Below are positions 1 through 7,990 of a DNA stretch of 8,912 nt, piece by piece. The stretch lies in the NCBI GenBank assembly GCA_014360395.1, contig JACIXM010000134.1:1-8912 (forward strand), read 5' to 3'. The notes under the pieces are model-generated. The model saw only the letters and a list, made by a program, of their open reading frames with translations, did no database searches and was not told the origin of the DNA. This DNA is from Actinotalea sp. (GTDB taxonomy: Bacteria > Actinomycetota > Actinomycetes > Actinomycetales > Cellulomonadaceae). The translations under genes and the position numbers were made by a program. Position 1 is the first letter of the stretch. Every line of letters begins with the position of its first letter.

Positions 1-58
1 GGGTGAGCCGCCCGGGGGACGACCGGACGGACGGGTGAGCCGCCCGGGGCACGACCGG
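1..58. repeat. Imperfect tandem direct repeat, 2 x 26 bp, period 32
   Basis: Positions 1-26 and 33-58 match at 25 of 26 bases (G at 18 versus C at 50). The unit begins GGGTGAGCCGCCCGGGG and ends ACGACCGG, and the two units are separated by 6 bp. The left copy starts at the window edge, so more copies may lie outside. The repeat sits just past the 3' end of the minus-strand tRNA-Arg, in non-coding sequence. It does not contain the tRNA 3' end, so it is not an obvious integration att site. It could be a duplicated terminator or a small intergenic repeat; the function is unknown. Confidence 0.75.
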
Positions 59-63
59 GGCGG
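40..63 (-). terminator. Possible GC-rich stem-loop downstream of tRNA-Arg
   Basis: CCGCCCGG (40-47) can pair with CCGGGGCGG (55-63) in a stem of about 8 bp with one bulged G and a 7-nt loop. It lies 4 nt beyond the encoded CCA end on the minus strand, where a tRNA transcript would end. There is no T-run after it on the minus strand. In such GC-rich DNA stems of this size arise by chance, so it is only a candidate. Confidence 0.3.
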
Positions 64-67
64 ACGG

Positions 68-143
68 TGGCGCCCCCGGCAGGATTCGAACCTGCGACCT
101 GCGGATAAGAAGTCCGATGCTCTATCCACTGAGCTACGGGGGC
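68..143 (-). tRNA. tRNA-Arg (anticodon TCT), CCA encoded
   Basis: Read on the minus strand, the acceptor stem GCCCCCG (143-137) pairs with CGGGGGC (78-72). It is followed by G73 (position 71) and an encoded CCA (70-68). The D arm is GCTC/GAGC and the T arm is GCAGG-TTCGAAT-CCTGC. The anticodon loop is CTTCTTA (112-106), with TCT at 110-108, which decodes AGA and possibly AGG. Total length is 76 nt, and every arm folds except for a T27/C43 mismatch at the top of the anticodon stem. Position 37 is T where a purine is normal. In a genome this GC-rich AGA should be a rare codon. The gene is divergent from the GTPase operon that starts at 250. Confidence 0.95.
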
Positions 144-164
144 CGGCGCCCGGCGGGCCCGCCC

Positions 165-194
165 AGCCTAGTGGCCGCCGCCGGGCGAAGTCGG
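165..194 (-). promoter_or_regulatory. Candidate promoter of tRNA-Arg
   Basis: On the minus strand a TAGGCT hexamer (complement of 165-170) fits the actinobacterial -10 pattern TAnnnT. CCGACT (complement of 189-194), 18 bp upstream, is a partial match to TTGACA at a usable spacing. Initiation about 7 nt downstream would leave a leader of roughly 15 nt before the tRNA 5' end at 143. Position and orientation fit the tRNA. The -35 is weak. Confidence 0.4.
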
Positions 195-225
195 TGGTCA
201 CCCGGCGCGCGGGTTTGGCCCACAC

Positions 226-241
226 CCTCCCGCACGGGAGG
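226..241 (+). promoter_or_regulatory. Hairpin covering the ribosome binding site of the first GTPase gene
   Basis: CCTCCCG (226-232) and CGGGAGG (235-241) are perfect inverted repeats separated by 2 nt. Sterically this gives a 6-bp GC-rich stem closed by a GCAC tetraloop. The right arm is the Shine-Dalgarno sequence GGGAGG (236-241), 8 nt upstream of the GTG start at 250. If the transcript includes both arms, the ribosome binding site would be paired. This is either a translational control element or a chance palindrome. The start codon choice at 250 rests on this same Shine-Dalgarno sequence. Confidence 0.5.
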
Positions 242-249
242 ATTGGCCC

Positions 250-1932
250 GTGCCCGCTGACGTCGACCGCTCCGCTGCGGCGCCGCCCGTCGACGCGGGT
301 CGCGCCGCGTCCGGCGCGCCAGCCGAGGGCACCGCCGACGACGGCGCGCCGCGGCCCCGCGCGAGCGACTACCTCCTGGACGCCGTCGGCGACCTGAGGC
401 GTGACCTGGAGCGCACCCGCTTCGTCCTCAGCCTCGACGGGTCCGACCGCGCCGAGAAGCGCCGCCGCGAGCTCCTCGAGCAGCTCGACGACCAGCTCCT
501 GCCGCGCCTGCGCGAGCTGTCCGCACCCGCCGTCGTCGTCGTCGCCGGCAGCACCGGCGCGGGCAAGTCGACGCTGGTCAACTCCGTGGTGGGGGAAGAG
601 GTCTCCCCGGCAGGCGTCCTGCGCCCCACGACGCGGCGGCCCGTCCTGACCCACCACCCGGCGGACGCCGAGCTCCTCGCCGCGCACCCGCTGCTGGAGG
701 ACGTCGACGTCGTCGTGCGGGACCAGGTCCCGCGTGGGATCGCGCTCGTCGACGCACCCGACCTGGACTCCCTGCTGGTCGCGAACCGGACGGTCGCGCA
801 CCGCCTCCTCGACGCCGCGGACCTGTGGGTGTTCGTGACGACCGCGGCGCGCTACGGCGACGCGGTGCCGTGGCAGGCGCTGGCGCAGGCCGCCGAGCGC
901 GGGACGTCGATGGCGATGGTCCTCAACCGCGTCCCGGCGGCCGCCGTGAGCACCGTCCGCGGCGACCTCATGGAGCGTCTCCGGGACGCCGGCATGCGGA
1001 CCGTGCCGCTGTTCGTGGTGCCCGACCAGGGACCGCACCAGGGCCTGCTGGCGACGACGGTCGTGGCGCCCGTGCGTCGGTGGCTGGCGATGGTGGCCGG
1101 TCCGGACCGGGCGCGGTCGGTCATCCTGCGGACCCAGCGCGGGACGCTGAAGGCGCTGCGACCCTGGGTCGACGAGCTCGCCGAGGCGGTCCAGGCGCAG
1201 GTGGACGCCCGGGCCGCCCTGGAGCGCGCGGTCGAGGACGCCGTCGCGGCGCCCGGGCAGCGCGCCGAGCTCGCGGTGCGCGGCGGCGGGCTGGCGGACG
1301 GCCCGGTCCGCGCCCGCTGGGCGACGGCCGGTGGTGCGCGCGGTCCGCTGGCGGACCGCTGGACCCGACGCGGGACCGAGCAGCGCGCCGCGGCGCTCGC
1401 GACGCTGCGCGCCGAGCTGCTCACGTCCGGCACCGTGCTGCTCACCGCCGCGCGCCGGCACGCCCAGGAGAGCGTGGCCGCGACCCTGGAGGCCTCCGAC
1501 CTGCCGGGCGCGGCAGGACTGCTGGCGGCCGTCGGGCCCACGGACGTGCCTGCGACGCACGGCGCTGACGACGCGGCGGCGTGGCTGGAGCTCGCCGGGA
1601 CCGTCCTGGAGGACCTCGGCGCACGCGACCGGAAGACCGCCGGGGCCGTGGACCGGCTCGTCAAGGCTCTGGGCGCGCCCGGCGCGGCCACGCTGCTGGC
1701 CGCGGCGGCGTCGGGTCTGGGCGCCGCGGGCGTCCTGCTCACCCGCCAGCTGGGCGCGGAGGCGACCCAGGGTGGCGTCCGCCGGCTCCAGGACGACCTC
1801 GCCGCGCGGGTGCGGGCCCAGGCCCGGGCCGGCGCCGACCCGGCGCGTGCCGTCCTCGCCGCGCCGGATCTCGCCGACGACGCGGCGTCGCGCCTGCGGC
1901 TGCGGCTCGCCGTCCTGAAGGGGTTGACATGA
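250..1932 (+). CDS. Dynamin-like membrane GTPase, A-type paralogue 1 (A1), with altered G4 motif
   Basis: The 560-aa protein starts at GTG 250, with GGGAGG 8 nt upstream. Residues 1-38 are a Pro/Ala-rich, probably disordered extension that the paralogue at 6167 lacks. The GTPase domain has G1 GSTGAGKST (100-108), a G2-like LRPTT (124-128), G3 DAPD (168-171) and the conserved TTAARYGDAVPW (197-208). The G4 position reads NRVP (226-229), whereas the paralogue has NRVD, so the Asp that contacts guanine is missing. An Ala/Arg-rich, probably helical stalk follows. One hydrophobic stretch, about 476-498, could insert in or lie along the membrane. This architecture fits bacterial dynamin-like proteins, which bind GTP and remodel or tether membranes as oligomers; the family placement is from motifs and gene pairing. 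The stop codon overlaps the next gene's start in an ATGA, so the two are probably co-translated. Proteins of this kind are often mislabelled as ABC transporters because of the P-loop; no ABC signature is present. Nucleotide specificity of this copy is uncertain. Confidence 0.85.
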   Translation: MPADVDRSAAAPPVDAGRAASGAPAEGTADDGAPRPRASDYLLDAVGDLRRDLERTRFVLSLDGSDRAEKRRRELLEQLDDQLLPRLRELSAPAVVVVAGSTGAGKSTLVNSVVGEEVSPAGVLRPTTRRPVLTHHPADAELLAAHPLLEDVDVVVRDQVPRGIALVDAPDLDSLLVANRTVAHRLLDAADLWVFVTTAARYGDAVPWQALAQAAERGTSMAMVLNRVPAAAVSTVRGDLMERLRDAGMRTVPLFVVPDQGPHQGLLATTVVAPVRRWLAMVAGPDRARSVILRTQRGTLKALRPWVDELAEAVQAQVDARAALERAVEDAVAAPGQRAELAVRGGGLADGPVRARWATAGGARGPLADRWTRRGTEQRAAALATLRAELLTSGTVLLTAARRHAQESVAATLEASDLPGAAGLLAAVGPTDVPATHGADDAAAWLELAGTVLEDLGARDRKTAGAVDRLVKALGAPGAATLLAAAASGLGAAGVLLTRQLGAEATQGGVRRLQDDLAARVRAQARAGADPARAVLAAPDLADDAASRLRLRLAVLKGLT

Positions 1933-3458
1933 CCGACCTGCCGCCCGACGCCGGGCCGCGGACCCGAGCGCTGCTGCACCGCGTGCGGGACCTGGAGGAC
2001 GCCCTCGCCCGCGGCGGTGAGCGCCTGCCCGACGAGGCGGTGACCTCGGTGCGCCGTTCCCTTCTCGCCGTGCAGGAGCGCCTCGCCCTGGGCGTGGACC
2101 ACACGGTGGTGGCCCTCGTCGGTGGGACAGGCTCGGGCAAGTCCAGCCTGTTCAACGCCCTCTCCGGGCTGAAGTTCGCGGACGTCGGGGCCCGCCGGCC
2201 CACGACCTCCTCCGTCACGGCGTGCACGTGGGGCGGCGCGGACGCACTGCTGGACTGGCTCGGCGTGGCCGCCGACCGCCGGATCGAGCGGGAGAGCGCA
2301 CTCGACGGCGACACGCAGGCCGACCTGCGCGGGCTGGTGCTCCTGGACCTGCCCGACCACGACTCGGTGGCGCAGGAGCACCGCGAGGTCGTGGACCGGC
2401 TGCTGCCGATGGTCGACCTGCTCGTGTGGGTCGTCGACCCCCAGAAGTACGCCGACGACGCCCTGCACACCGGCTACCTGCGCCACCTCGTGGGGCACGA
2501 GAGCTCGATGCTCGTGGTGCTCAACCAGGTGGACACCGTGCCCGTCGACGCGCAGGCGTCGCTGCTCAACGACGTCGCGCGACTGCTGCGCGAGGACGGC
2601 CTGGTCGACGTCCCCGTGCACGCCGCGTCGGCCGCGACGGGAGACGGCGTCCCGGTGCTGCGAGGGGCGATCGCCCGCGCCGTCGCAGGCCGCGGCCAGG
2701 CGGAGCGCCGGGCGCAGGCCGAGCTGGACGATGCGGCGCGGGCCCTCGTGGCGACCGTCGGGCCGGACGAGCCGCGCAACCTGCCGCGCGACGCGACCGT
2801 CGAGGAGCTCGTGCGCGTCGTCGGCGCCGACGCCGGGGCGGAGGCGGTGGTCGCCGGCGGGCCGCCCGAGCTGGTGGCCGCGGAGCCCGAGCGGGTGGCC
2901 GTGGTGCGTCGGTCCTGGATGGAGCAGGCCGCGGGGGAGCTGCCGGCGCCGTGGCGCGAGGCCGTCGATGCGGCGGTGCCGTCGGTCGAAGGCCTGACGG
3001 CCGAGATGGAGCGCGCCGTGGCCGCCGTCGACACCGCGCCGGCCGATCTGAGCGGTGCTGTGCGCCGCCGCCGTAGCGCGGTGGCGTGGGCCGTGCTGGG
3101 GGTGCTCCTGGTTGCTGCGGCGGTCGCGGTCGCCCTCCTGGTCCAGGACGCCACGGGACCGGCGCTCGCGCTCGGGGCCGCGGCGGTCGTGGCGCTGGTC
3201 GCCGCGGCGGCGACGGCGGTCTCGGCACGGCGTGCGCGGCGCCGCGCGTGCCACGAGCGGGCCGAGCAGTTCCTCGCCGCGGTGCAGCTCGTGGTGGGTG
3301 GTGTCGTGGACGAGGCTCTGGTCGTGCCCACGCGTGAGGTGCACGCCGACCACCGGGCCGTGCGGCGGGCCGCCACCGGCCGCTCGGCCGGGCACCGCGC
3401 CGCGGTGGTCCCGCCGGGTGCGGGCGGCGAGGAGGCGGCTGCAACGGTCTCGTCCTGA
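1929..3458 (+). CDS. YfjP/dynamin-like membrane GTPase, B-type paralogue 1 (B1)
   Basis: The 509-aa protein starts at ATG 1929, inside the ATGA overlap with the preceding stop, with AAGGGG (1918-1923) as ribosome binding site. The reading frame is open upstream to 1581, but that part overlaps the first GTPase gene and is not likely translated. The GTPase domain has G1 GGTGSGKSS (65-73), G2 PTT (91-93), G3 DLPDHD (140-145), the B-type signature DPQKYADDALH (170-180), G4 NQVD (199-202) and a G5-like SAATG (234-238). The region from about 245 to 380 is charged and probably helical. Two adjacent hydrophobic helices, about 383-405 and 411-431, are followed by an Arg-rich segment, consistent with a membrane hairpin anchored at the cytoplasmic face. 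It probably works with the upstream GTPase as a heteromeric pair, as known for DynA/DynB and IniA/IniC. It is paralogous to the gene at 7978. The specific cellular role is unknown. Confidence 0.87.
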   Translation: MTDLPPDAGPRTRALLHRVRDLEDALARGGERLPDEAVTSVRRSLLAVQERLALGVDHTVVALVGGTGSGKSSLFNALSGLKFADVGARRPTTSSVTACTWGGADALLDWLGVAADRRIERESALDGDTQADLRGLVLLDLPDHDSVAQEHREVVDRLLPMVDLLVWVVDPQKYADDALHTGYLRHLVGHESSMLVVLNQVDTVPVDAQASLLNDVARLLREDGLVDVPVHAASAATGDGVPVLRGAIARAVAGRGQAERRAQAELDDAARALVATVGPDEPRNLPRDATVEELVRVVGADAGAEAVVAGGPPELVAAEPERVAVVRRSWMEQAAGELPAPWREAVDAAVPSVEGLTAEMERAVAAVDTAPADLSGAVRRRRSAVAWAVLGVLLVAAAVAVALLVQDATGPALALGAAAVVALVAAAATAVSARRARRRACHERAEQFLAAVQLVVGGVVDEALVVPTREVHADHRAVRRAATGRSAGHRAAVVPPGAGGEEAAATVSS

Positions 3459-3466
3459 GACCCGAC

Positions 3467-3497
3467 CCTGGCGCCGGAGGGCCGGCGTGTCCCCAGG
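3467..3497 (+). terminator. Possible terminator hairpin after the first GTPase pair
   Basis: Just 13 nt after the stop of the second GTPase gene, CGCCGG (3472-3477) pairs with CCGGCG (3482-3487) around a 4-nt AGGG loop. The stem can extend through CCTGG (3467-3471) with CCAGG (3493-3497) across a 5-nt one-sided bulge. There is no T-run. Position and stem fit the U-poor terminators of high-GC actinobacteria. Confidence 0.4.
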
Positions 3498-3548
3498 CCG
3501 CCTGCTCCCCGGCGCCTCCCCAGGCCCGCCGGGCCCCCCGCCGGTGTC

Positions 3549-3566
3549 CTCCCGACTCGTCGGGAG
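3549..3566 (+). other. Perfect 7-bp inverted repeat upstream of ssb
   Basis: CTCCCGA (3549-3555) and TCGGGAG (3560-3566) form a perfect stem around a 4-nt CTCG loop, about 50 nt before the ssb start. It could be a terminator for the upstream operon, a leader hairpin of ssb or an operator. No clear -10/-35 pair is visible in the 157-bp gap between 3458 and 3616. Confidence 0.3.
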
Positions 3567-3615
3567 CCTCGCTGCGGAGCCGGACGGACCGGCTCGGCAG
3601 AGCAGGAGGTGCCAC

Positions 3616-4218
3616 ATGAGCAGCAGCGGACTGACCGTCACCGTCGTCGGGTGGGCGGCGACGACGCCGCGGGAGATCACGGGCGACGGTGTCCCGTACA
3701 CGAGCTTCCGGGTGGCAGCGACGCCGCGCTGGTTCGACTCCCGGGCGGGGGCGTGGACGGACGGGCAGACGGAGTGGATCACCGTCAAGGCGTTCCGCGA
3801 CGTGGCGCTCAACGTGGGCTCGTCGATCCGCAAGGGCGACCCGGTCCTGGCCACCGGTCGTCTGCGCACCGAGGAGTGGCAGGGCGAGAACGGCCCCCGG
3901 ACCTCGCTGGTGCTCGACGTCACCGCGCTCGGGCACGACCTGACGCGGGGACGCGCTGTGTTCACCCGGACGACGAACGTCGCGTCCGGGGGAGCGGCGG
4001 AGGCCGCCCGGGCCGGCGGGGTCGCCTCCGGCGGCTCCCTCGCGCGCGGCGAGGTCGACGAGGCCGATCCGTGGGTGCGGGACGGACGACCGCCGGCCGG
4101 CGAGGACCTGCCGGACGAGGACGAGTTCGCCGAGGAGCTCGACGAGGACGGTGACGACCCGGGGGCCGCAGGGGTCCCGGTCGGGGTCGGGTCGGGTCGC
4201 GCGGCCGCCACGCCGTAG
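3616..4218 (+). CDS. ssb: Single-stranded DNA-binding protein (second-copy type)
   Basis: The 200-aa protein starts at ATG 3616, after a strong AGGAGGT (3604-3610) at 5-nt spacing. Residues 5 to about 112 form the SSB OB-fold. Recognisable segments are VTVVGWAATTPRE near the start, PYTSFRVAATPRWF (27-40), TEWITVKAF (52-60) and ALNVGSSIRKGDPVLATGRL (64-83). It should bind ssDNA as an oligomer in replication, repair or recombination. The tail is Gly/Ala-rich, with an acidic block EDEFAEELDEDGDD (168-181) that lies inside the tail. The protein ends AAATP and lacks the DDDIPF-like tip through which canonical SSBs bind partner proteins. The gene is also not next to rpsF, rpsR or rplI, where the main actinobacterial ssb sits. 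It is therefore probably an accessory SSB, comparable in kind to Streptomyces SsbB, which acts in chromosome segregation during sporulation; equivalence is inference. Confidence 0.93.
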   Translation: MSSSGLTVTVVGWAATTPREITGDGVPYTSFRVAATPRWFDSRAGAWTDGQTEWITVKAFRDVALNVGSSIRKGDPVLATGRLRTEEWQGENGPRTSLVLDVTALGHDLTRGRAVFTRTTNVASGGAAEAARAGGVASGGSLARGEVDEADPWVRDGRPPAGEDLPDEDEFAEELDEDGDDPGAAGVPVGVGSGRAAATP

Positions 4219-4221
4219 GCT
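4216..4221 (+). promoter_or_regulatory. Candidate -10 element for ettA
   Basis: TAGGCT overlaps the ssb stop codon and fits the actinobacterial TAnnnT -10 pattern. The same hexamer is the proposed -10 of the tRNA on the other strand. It would give a leader of about 108 nt before the ettA start at 4336. I see no good -35 at 16-18 bp upstream, so support is weak. Confidence 0.25.
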
Positions 4222-4267
4222 AGGCGGTCGGCAGCAGGCCCGTCGGCGGCGTGCTCGTCCCGGCGAC

Positions 4268-4294
4268 AGGGCCGGCGACCCACCGGCGGGCCCT
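4268..4294 (+). other. Inverted repeat between ssb and ettA
   Basis: AGGGCC (4268-4273) pairs with GGCCCT (4289-4294). Alternatively GCCGG (4271-4275) pairs with CCGGC (4283-4287). These are mutually exclusive folds of the same 27 nt. It could be a weak terminator for ssb or a leader structure of ettA. The rest of the 117-bp gap holds nothing else I recognise. Confidence 0.25.
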
Positions 4295-4335
4295 ACCCGA
4301 CCACCCCTCACCAGTGACTGGAGCGAACCGGACCC

Positions 4336-6018
<1,683 letters not shown>

Positions 6019-6033
6019 CCGCGCCCGGCGCGC

Positions 6034-6075
6034 CACGAGGGCCGGACCCGCTGCCGGCGGGGACCGGCCCTCGTG
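6034..6075 (+). terminator. Strong terminator hairpin after ettA
   Basis: CACGAGGGCCGG (6034-6045) and CCGGCCCTCGTG (6064-6075) form a perfect 12-bp stem starting 16 nt after the ettA stop. The 18-nt loop can fold further: CCCGC (6047-6051) pairs with GCGGG (6057-6061). No T-run follows, as is common in high-GC actinobacteria. It separates ettA from the second GTPase pair, which therefore needs its own promoter in 6076-6166. I see no convincing -10/-35 there. Confidence 0.8.
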
Positions 6076-6166
6076 CTGTCCGGGTCCGGCTGCGACAGAC
6101 TGGGCCCGGCCGCGCCGTACCGAGCGCGTGCCCCGGCCCGGCCGGTGACCAGGACCAGGAGGCGCC

Positions 6167-7990
6167 GTGACGGCTGACGCGGAGGCGACCGAGCGCCTCC
6201 TGTCCGCGCTGACGGCGCTGCGCACCACCGTCCAGGACGCCCGGCTCCCCCTCGACCTGCCCGGTGCGGAGCAGCAGCGGCGCACAGCGCGCCGGCTCGT
6301 GGAGCACCTCGACGACTACCTCCTGCCCCGCGTGCGGCAGATGGGCGCGCCGCTGCTGGCCGTCGTGGGCGGCTCGACCGGCGCTGGCAAGTCGACGCTG
6401 GTCAACAGCCTCGTCGGCAGCGAGGTCACGGCCTCCGGCGTGCTGCGGCCGACGACGCGGTCCCCGGTCCTCGTCCACCACCCGGACGACACGGCGTGGT
6501 TCGCGACCGACCGGATCCTGCCGACCCTGCCGCGGGTCACCGGGCGGGACGCGCGGGGCAGGGCGCTGCGCCTCGTCGCGCACGTCGACGTGCCGCGTGG
6601 CCTCGCGCTGCTCGACGCCCCCGACATCGACTCGGTCGTCGAGGAGAACAGGGAGCTCGGGGAGGAGCTGCTCGGTGCCGCGGACCTCTGGGTCTTCGTC
6701 ACCACGGCCGCCCGCTACGCGGACGCCGTCCCGTGGGACCTGCTCGCCGCCGCCGCGCGTCGCCGCGCCGTCGTGACGGTCGTGCTCAACCGCGTCGACC
6801 CGCCCGCGCGCACCGCGGTCGCCGCCGACCTCGGACGGATGCTCACCGAGAACGGCCTGCCCGAGGCCCGCCTGGTCACCGTGGACGAGGCCCCGCTCGC
6901 GGACGGGCGCCTTCCCCGTGCCGCGGTCGCCGAGCTGGACCGGTGGCTGCGCGCCGTCGTCGGCGACGGCGCCTCCCGCGAGCAGGTGGTCCACCGCACC
7001 GTGGCCGGTGCCCTCCAGGACGTGCTGGCGACGGTCCCCGGTCTCGCCTCGGCGGTGGAGGATCACGTGGCCCACGCCGACCGCCTCCGCGCGCAGCTCG
7101 ACGCGGCCTACGCCGACGCGCGGGAGCGCGTCGAGGCGGCGACCTCGGACGGCACCATGCTGCGCGGCGAGGTCCTGGCCCGCTGGCAGGAGTTCGTGGG
7201 GACCGGGGAGATCTTCCGAGCGCTCGAGGCCCGGGTGAGCAGCGTCCGGGACCGCGTCACCGCCTTCGTGCGCGGGCGCCCCGCCCCGGAACCTGTGGCG
7301 GAGGCGATCTCCAGCGGCCTGGTGGACCTCGTCGTCGACGCCGCCGACCGCGCGGCGGAGCGCACCGCTGCCGCCTGGCGCGCTGACCCGGCCGGGTCGC
7401 GGCTCGTCGAGGGGCTGTGGCTCACCCGGGCCTCGAGCGACCTGCGCGAGCGGGTGGCGGAGCAGGTGCGGGCCTGGCAGCGCGGGGTGCTCGACCTCGT
7501 GGCGACCGAGGGGTCGGACAAGCGCTCCACCGCACGCGCGCTGTCCTTCGGGGTGAACGCCCTCGGTGCGACGCTCATGGTGGTGATCTTCGCGTCCACG
7601 GGCGGCCTGACCGGCGCGGAGGTCGGGGTCGCGGGCGGCGCGGCGGTCCTCGCCCAGCGGCTGCTGGAGGCCGTCTTCGGCGACGAGGCGGTCCGGCGCC
7701 TGACCCGCACCGCGCACGCCGACCTGGTCGCCCGGATCGACGAGCTGCTGGGTGCCGAGGCGCGTCGCTTCGCGTCCGTCGTCGACGCCCTGGACCTCAC
7801 GGCCGCGGCGGGGCCGCAGCTGCGCGCCGCGGCGCACCGGGTCGCCGACGACGCGGCCTGGCTCGGCGCGGCCGTCGACCTCCCGCCGGTCCTCAGCGGA
7901 CCGGGGGAGCGGGCCGACGACGTCCGGGTGGAGCCTCCGGCGCCCGAGTCCGGCCTGCGCCGCTGGTGGAGGTCGCTGTGGGAGGGCTGA
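6167..7990 (+). CDS. Dynamin-like membrane GTPase, A-type paralogue 2 (A2)
   Basis: The 607-aa protein starts at GTG 6167, preceded by AGGAGG (6157-6162) at a short 4-nt spacing. G motifs: G1 GSTGAGKST (69-77), LRPTT (93-97), G3 DAPD (150-153), TTAARYADAVPW (179-190) and G4 NRVD (208-211), which keeps the guanine-specific Asp. A long helical region, about 270-450, resembles a dynamin stalk. It precedes a hydrophobic region of two segments, about 460-478 and 484-500, plausibly a membrane-inserting paddle or hairpin. Helices then continue to a basic/aromatic tail with RRWWRSLW (598-605), which may bind membrane. It is clearly homologous to the protein at 250 through the GTPase domain, but the stalk and membrane regions have diverged and this copy looks more canonical. 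Its last 13 bp overlap the next GTPase gene, so the two are probably coupled. Expected role: GTP-dependent membrane remodelling or septum function with its partner; the exact process is unknown. Confidence 0.87.
   Translation: MTADAEATERLLSALTALRTTVQDARLPLDLPGAEQQRRTARRLVEHLDDYLLPRVRQMGAPLLAVVGGSTGAGKSTLVNSLVGSEVTASGVLRPTTRSPVLVHHPDDTAWFATDRILPTLPRVTGRDARGRALRLVAHVDVPRGLALLDAPDIDSVVEENRELGEELLGAADLWVFVTTAARYADAVPWDLLAAAARRRAVVTVVLNRVDPPARTAVAADLGRMLTENGLPEARLVTVDEAPLADGRLPRAAVAELDRWLRAVVGDGASREQVVHRTVAGALQDVLATVPGLASAVEDHVAHADRLRAQLDAAYADARERVEAATSDGTMLRGEVLARWQEFVGTGEIFRALEARVSSVRDRVTAFVRGRPAPEPVAEAISSGLVDLVVDAADRAAERTAAAWRADPAGSRLVEGLWLTRASSDLRERVAEQVRAWQRGVLDLVATEGSDKRSTARALSFGVNALGATLMVVIFASTGGLTGAEVGVAGGAAVLAQRLLEAVFGDEAVRRLTRTAHADLVARIDELLGAEARRFASVVDALDLTAAAGPQLRAAAHRVADDAAWLGAAVDLPPVLSGPGERADDVRVEPPAPESGLRRWWRSLWEG

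Noticed and set aside
68..143. tRNA-Arg as an integration site for a genomic island in this window
   Set aside because: I see no second copy of the tRNA 3' end in the window, no integrase, and no composition shift. The neighbouring genes are housekeeping types.
35..397. Plus-strand frame running across the tRNA
   Set aside because: It reads through the antisense of the tRNA-Arg gene and into the first GTPase gene in another frame. It has no recognisable domain.
1581..1928. Upstream extension of the second GTPase gene
   Set aside because: The frame is open to 1581, but it overlaps the first GTPase gene and its translation is Arg/Gly/Pro-rich shadow. ATG 1929 has a good ribosome binding site and the ATGA overlap.
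250..1932. ABC transporter ATPase label for the A-type proteins
   Set aside because: There is a P-loop, but no LSGGE signature or ABC Walker B. The remaining motifs are GTPase G motifs, followed by stalk and membrane segments.
6076..6166. A promoter for the second GTPase pair
   Set aside because: One should exist after the strong terminator, but I could not find a -10/-35 pair good enough to report.
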